Below, one piece after another: positions 61,530 to 64,000 of a stretch of 64,000 nt of DNA. How positions within the stretch are numbered: the first letter of the stretch is position 1; every line of letters starts with the position of its first letter. The stretch spans positions 1 through 64,000 of the forward strand of contig JAEWIX010000012.1 in assembly GCA_023386885.1 (NCBI GenBank), given 5' to 3'. Position numbers and translations under genes: made by a program. The notes beneath the pieces were generated by a model, which saw only the letters and a program-made list of their open reading frames with translations, had not been told where the DNA came from and did no database searches. This stretch comes from Pseudomonadota bacterium. Lineage in GTDB: Bacteria; Pseudomonadota; Alphaproteobacteria; Rhizobiales; Xanthobacteraceae.

Positions 61530-61738
61530 TTTCAGACCGGCGGGCTTCAAACTGAACCGAAATCCGTACTTCACGCAGGTTCGGATCGCATCGATGCGAC
61601 ACGTTGAAAACTTCCCGTCAAGAATTTGCGGATACATTTACCATACAAGCTGACCACGCCGGGCAACGGCGGGCGGCAGGGGCATCGAACGGACGACAGG
61701 CGACGCACGGCATGTGGCGTTGATTTGCGTTGCCGGAG

Positions 61739-62464
61739 TTAGTTGCGATGCGTGCGAAGCAGAGTGTCCTTGGCTTCATTGACCCGAGCCGCCAGGTACG
61801 TCGACCCCCCCTGGTCGGGATGCAGTTTCTTCATCAGGGTGCGGTGAGCCTGCCCGATATCACTACGGCTCGCGCCCGGTTGCAGGCCAAGGATCTGATA
61901 GGCCTCCTCGTTCGACATTTTGCCGCTCGACGCCGCGCGGCGCTCCCCCGTTGCCGCGTCGCCTTGCGCGTGCTGACGCCAGGCGGGAAACCGGCGGTCA
62001 AGATAACCCTCAAGTAGCGCGCAGCTCTCGGCATCGAAACGGGCCATCATCGCCGCCAGCGCCGGCAGATCGAAGTCGGCGAGTGAGCGTCCGGCATCCG
62101 GCCCCGCGATGATCTTGCCGCTCAGCGCACCGCTGTCGTGATCAAGCGTCATTTCAAGGAAGTGCGAGCGCACGCGCGAACTTTTCCCGGCGCTCGGCTT
62201 TCCCGATCCGCCGAACATGCCGCCGAAATTCGGAAAGCTGGTGCCGAACGGCGACCAACCCAATAACCCTGCCCCGAACACGCCAAGCGGGATGGCCACC
62301 GCAAGTTCGCCTTTGAGGCCGACGAACGCCGCGACCGCCAGCGAGACGATGCCGCCGACGATCTTGATGGCGCGCGCCAGCATCGCCGGATTGGCCGAGC
62401 GGAACATCTGCAACAGCGTATACAGGACGAAGACGGCAACCGCGCCGGCGATCAGAGTAGCCAT
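61739..62464 (-). CDS. Membrane-anchored J-domain protein
   Basis: A 241-residue protein with two N-terminal membrane helices (LIAGAVAVFVLYTLLQMF and GIVSLAVAAFVGL...IPLGVFGAGLLG), a Gly/Ser-rich segment, a linker domain (HFLEMTLDHDSGALSGKIIAG) and a C-terminal J domain (about 185-241; EEAYQILGLQPGASRSDIGQ, HPD in MKKLHPDQGGS). This type III J protein resembles Tim14/Pam18 and DjlA-like proteins, recruiting DnaK to the inner membrane. It is immediately downstream of the VWA gene on the same strand (76 bases). Confidence 0.9.
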   Translation of the reverse strand: MATLIAGAVAVFVLYTLLQMFRSANPAMLARAIKIVGGIVSLAVAAFVGLKGELAVAIPLGVFGAGLLGWSPFGTSFPNFGGMFGGSGKPSAGKSSRVRSHFLEMTLDHDSGALSGKIIAGPDAGRSLADFDLPALAAMMARFDAESCALLEGYLDRRFPAWRQHAQGDAATGERRAASSGKMSNEEAYQILGLQPGASRSDIGQAHRTLMKKLHPDQGGSTYLAARVNEAKDTLLRTHRN

Positions 62465-62540
62465 TCACGTTCTTTCCGCCGAACCGGCCGCATTGTCGCG
62501 GCAGCGGTCCGGCACATCGCGGTGAGCCGACGATCCGGCC

Positions 62541-63287
62541 TCACCGCATCTGTCCGAGCAATCGCGCAGCGCCCGTCGCGGTGCGCGACAGACGCAGCAG
62601 CGCTTCGCGTCCACCCGCCGCATAGGCCGCCGCCGCGCGCAGCAACTCGCGTAACTGCGCCGCCGCGCCGGGATCGAAACGGCACCACGCGCCGCCGGTC
62701 AAGCGCGCGATTTCGCGGAACGCCTGCTCGGCAACTGGATTGTCGCCTTCCTGAAACAGAAATACCGGAACCTTCAGCAACCCGAGTTCGCCCGCCTTGC
62801 TGCAAAGATCGTCGACGTTTTCTTCCATCGCATCGCCGACGAACACCACGGCGCGCACACCGGCCTCAACCGCCTGACTGCGCACGTCGCCCAGCACCCG
62901 GCCGATCTGGGTGTGCCCGCCCTGGCAGTCGATCTTGCGCATCATGGCGGCGAGCTTCGCGGCATCGGAAATCCAGCCGCTGGCCCGGCATTCGGACGCA
63001 CCGCGATAATAGACCAGCCGAATATCGAGATTGCCGATTTTCGCCGCTTCACTGAACATGTCGGCTTGCAGATCGCACGCCATGTCCCAGGTCGGCTGCC
63101 GGCTCAGGGTGGCATCGAGCGCGAACACCAGCCGCGCCCGCGCGCCGGGCGCAAGCGGAGATACCGCGCGCGCCTTGGCGACGAAAGCTGCGATATCCGC
63201 CGACGTCGATGTCGGCCGTAGCGCGGATGCACCGCGCTGCGGTGTCGCAACGTCCGGGGTTTTCGATTTTGAGCGTTCGTCCGTCAT
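62541..63287 (-). CDS. VWA-fold protein of unknown function
   Basis: A 248-residue soluble protein with a von Willebrand A fold. ARLVFALDATLSRQPTWDMA has a MIDAS-like DxTxS. The later VYYRGASECRASGW, GHTQIGRVLGDV, VVFVGDAMEENVDDL and VPVFLFQEGDNP fill out the Rossmann fold, ending in an Ala/Arg helix. No signal peptide. It lies between an alpha/beta hydrolase gene and the J-domain gene, all on the minus strand; the order suggests one transcript, with the VWA protein as a possible chaperone client or partner (inference). Confidence 0.82.
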   Translation of the reverse strand: MTDERSKSKTPDVATPQRGASALRPTSTSADIAAFVAKARAVSPLAPGARARLVFALDATLSRQPTWDMACDLQADMFSEAAKIGNLDIRLVYYRGASECRASGWISDAAKLAAMMRKIDCQGGHTQIGRVLGDVRSQAVEAGVRAVVFVGDAMEENVDDLCSKAGELGLLKVPVFLFQEGDNPVAEQAFREIARLTGGAWCRFDPGAAAQLRELLRAAAAYAAGGREALLRLSRTATGAARLLGQMR

Positions 63288-63336
63288 CGAGTCCCACAAC
63301 CTGTTGCAGGACTATGTAGACTCGAACCGAACCAGG

Positions 63337-64000
63337 TCAATCCAACGGGACGGCCGCCGGCGCCAGCGAAAGCGGCGGCGCATATAGGGCCACCGGGCCC
63401 GGATTGGCGATCTTCGGCTTCCTGGTATCGACCGGCCCCAACACGCTGTCGTTGTCGAGGTACTTGTCGAGCATGCCTTCGATCTTCTGCTTCACCGAGT
63501 CGGGTCCGCGATCGCTCATCTCGTTATGCTGCGCACCGGTATTGATAACGGTGATGCCGGCCTGATCGCACATCTCGCCATCCGGAATGACGCCCGGGTC
63601 CGGCTTGAACATCGAATCGTGCGAGCGGAACGACAGGATCTTGAACTTGCCATCGGTCATGAACGGCACGCGCAGATTGTCCAGCGTCACCACCTTGCGC
63701 ACCTCGTCGGGATGCAACTTGGCGAAGTACACCGCGATATCGCCACCGTTGGAATGGCCAACCATGGTCAGATGATCGTAGTCCGCGTTCGGATACATGC
63801 CCTTCAGCTTTTCGATCGCGAACAGAATGTTCTGCACGCCGCGCTCGTAAACCGGCAGGCGGCCGACATACGGCTCGCCGACTTTCGTCACCAGCGGCGG
63901 GTCGCTATCGAGATCATGCTGAATGCTCACGACCATATAGCCGCGCGCTGCGAACACATTCGCGAGGAATGAGTACTCGGTGAACTTGACGGTGTTGCCG
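63337..64000 (-). CDS. Alpha/beta hydrolase, N-terminus beyond the window
   Basis: The frame is open through the right edge (reading ...NTVKFTEYSFLANVFAARGYM), so at least 221 residues are visible and the GTG at 63957 is internal. The nucleophile elbow is VGHSNGGD; the acid is probably in the DNLRVPFMTD or SFRSHDSMFKP region and the His in TGAQHNEMSD. FAARGYMVVSIQHDLDSD is typical of lipase/esterase-like family members. The substrate is unknown. It is the first visible gene of a minus-strand run with the VWA and J-domain genes. Confidence 0.85.
   Translation of the reverse strand, partial: GNTVKFTEYSFLANVFAARGYMVVSIQHDLDSDPPLVTKVGEPYVGRLPVYERGVQNILFAIEKLKGMYPNADYDHLTMVGHSNGGDIAVYFAKLHPDEVRKVVTLDNLRVPFMTDGKFKILSFRSHDSMFKPDPGVIPDGEMCDQAGITVINTGAQHNEMSDRGPDSVKQKIEGMLDKYLDNDSVLGPVDTRKPKIANPGPVALYAPPLSLAPAAVPLD

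Overview
The window is a high-GC alphaproteobacterial chromosome segment. Its protein families and several intergenic palindromes look like the Bradyrhizobium/Rhodopseudomonas/Afipia/Tardiphaga group (Nitrobacteraceae, Rhizobiales). Supporting markers are an Omp2-like Bradyrhizobium-type porin, the DivK-PleD cell-cycle pair, EipB/DUF1849, DUF3572, a phasin and lysine/alanine-rich histone-H1-like tails. The genus cannot be fixed from sequence reading alone. I see no rRNA, prophage, insertion sequence, integrase or CRISPR array; this is mostly core chromosome with one accessory-looking catabolic cluster.

Layout. 1-10 kb: end of a NYN-domain gene, family 5 uracil-DNA glycosylase, peroxiredoxin, smpB, mscL, dapA, a large lytic transglycosylase with a Lys/Ser-rich N-terminus, an unknown protein, a TPR protein and the major porin with a strong terminator. 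10-12.2 kb: tRNA-Ser(GCT), a small Sel1-like protein, a tiny 44-residue H1-like protein and a gene-poor stretch. 12.2-18.7 kb: the gatCAB genes, interrupted by a 70-residue protein coupled to gatA and by a patatin lipoprotein, then a nitronate monooxygenase. 18.7-28.5 kb: ruvX, an AEC transporter, a CPBP protease, aidB, a VanX-like dipeptidase, pyrB with a dihydroorotase-like gene that lacks metal ligands, a 35-residue membrane protein, plsY and dprA. 28.5-36.9 kb: topA, rnr, DUF983, NUDIX, a flavin monooxygenase and rpmG.

36.9-47.4 kb: pleD and divK, DUF3572, dinB with a Zn-finger-like N-terminus, eipB divergent from a dmeF-type metal exporter, RidA, GDPD, a FemAB-like acyltransferase, HIT, trmO and a second lytic transglycosylase. 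47.4-53.9 kb (accessory): a GrdB-like protein with Cys in place of Sec, an aldoxime dehydratase and nitrilase operon divergent from an AraC regulator, then an ArsR-type regulator divergent from a 14-TM MFS exporter. 53.9-64 kb: clpA and clpS, a TadG-like VWA protein, a phasin with a clear promoter/operator, a D,D-carboxypeptidase with SPOR domain, a DnaJ membrane protein, a VWA protein and a truncated alpha/beta hydrolase at the window edge.

How genes work together. The nitrilase and aldoxime dehydratase form a route from aldoxime through nitrile to carboxylic acid under a probable local AraC activator. SmpB, ClpA and ClpS serve ribosome rescue and N-end-rule or tag-directed proteolysis. GatCAB makes Gln-tRNA(Gln) and/or Asn-tRNA(Asn). 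The two lytic transglycosylases, the D,D-carboxypeptidase, the VanX-like peptidase and EipB all act on the envelope. No wholly new multigene system stands out. The most rewarding leads are the aldoxime-nitrile cluster with its GrdB-like neighbour, the small coupled proteins and the phasin operator.
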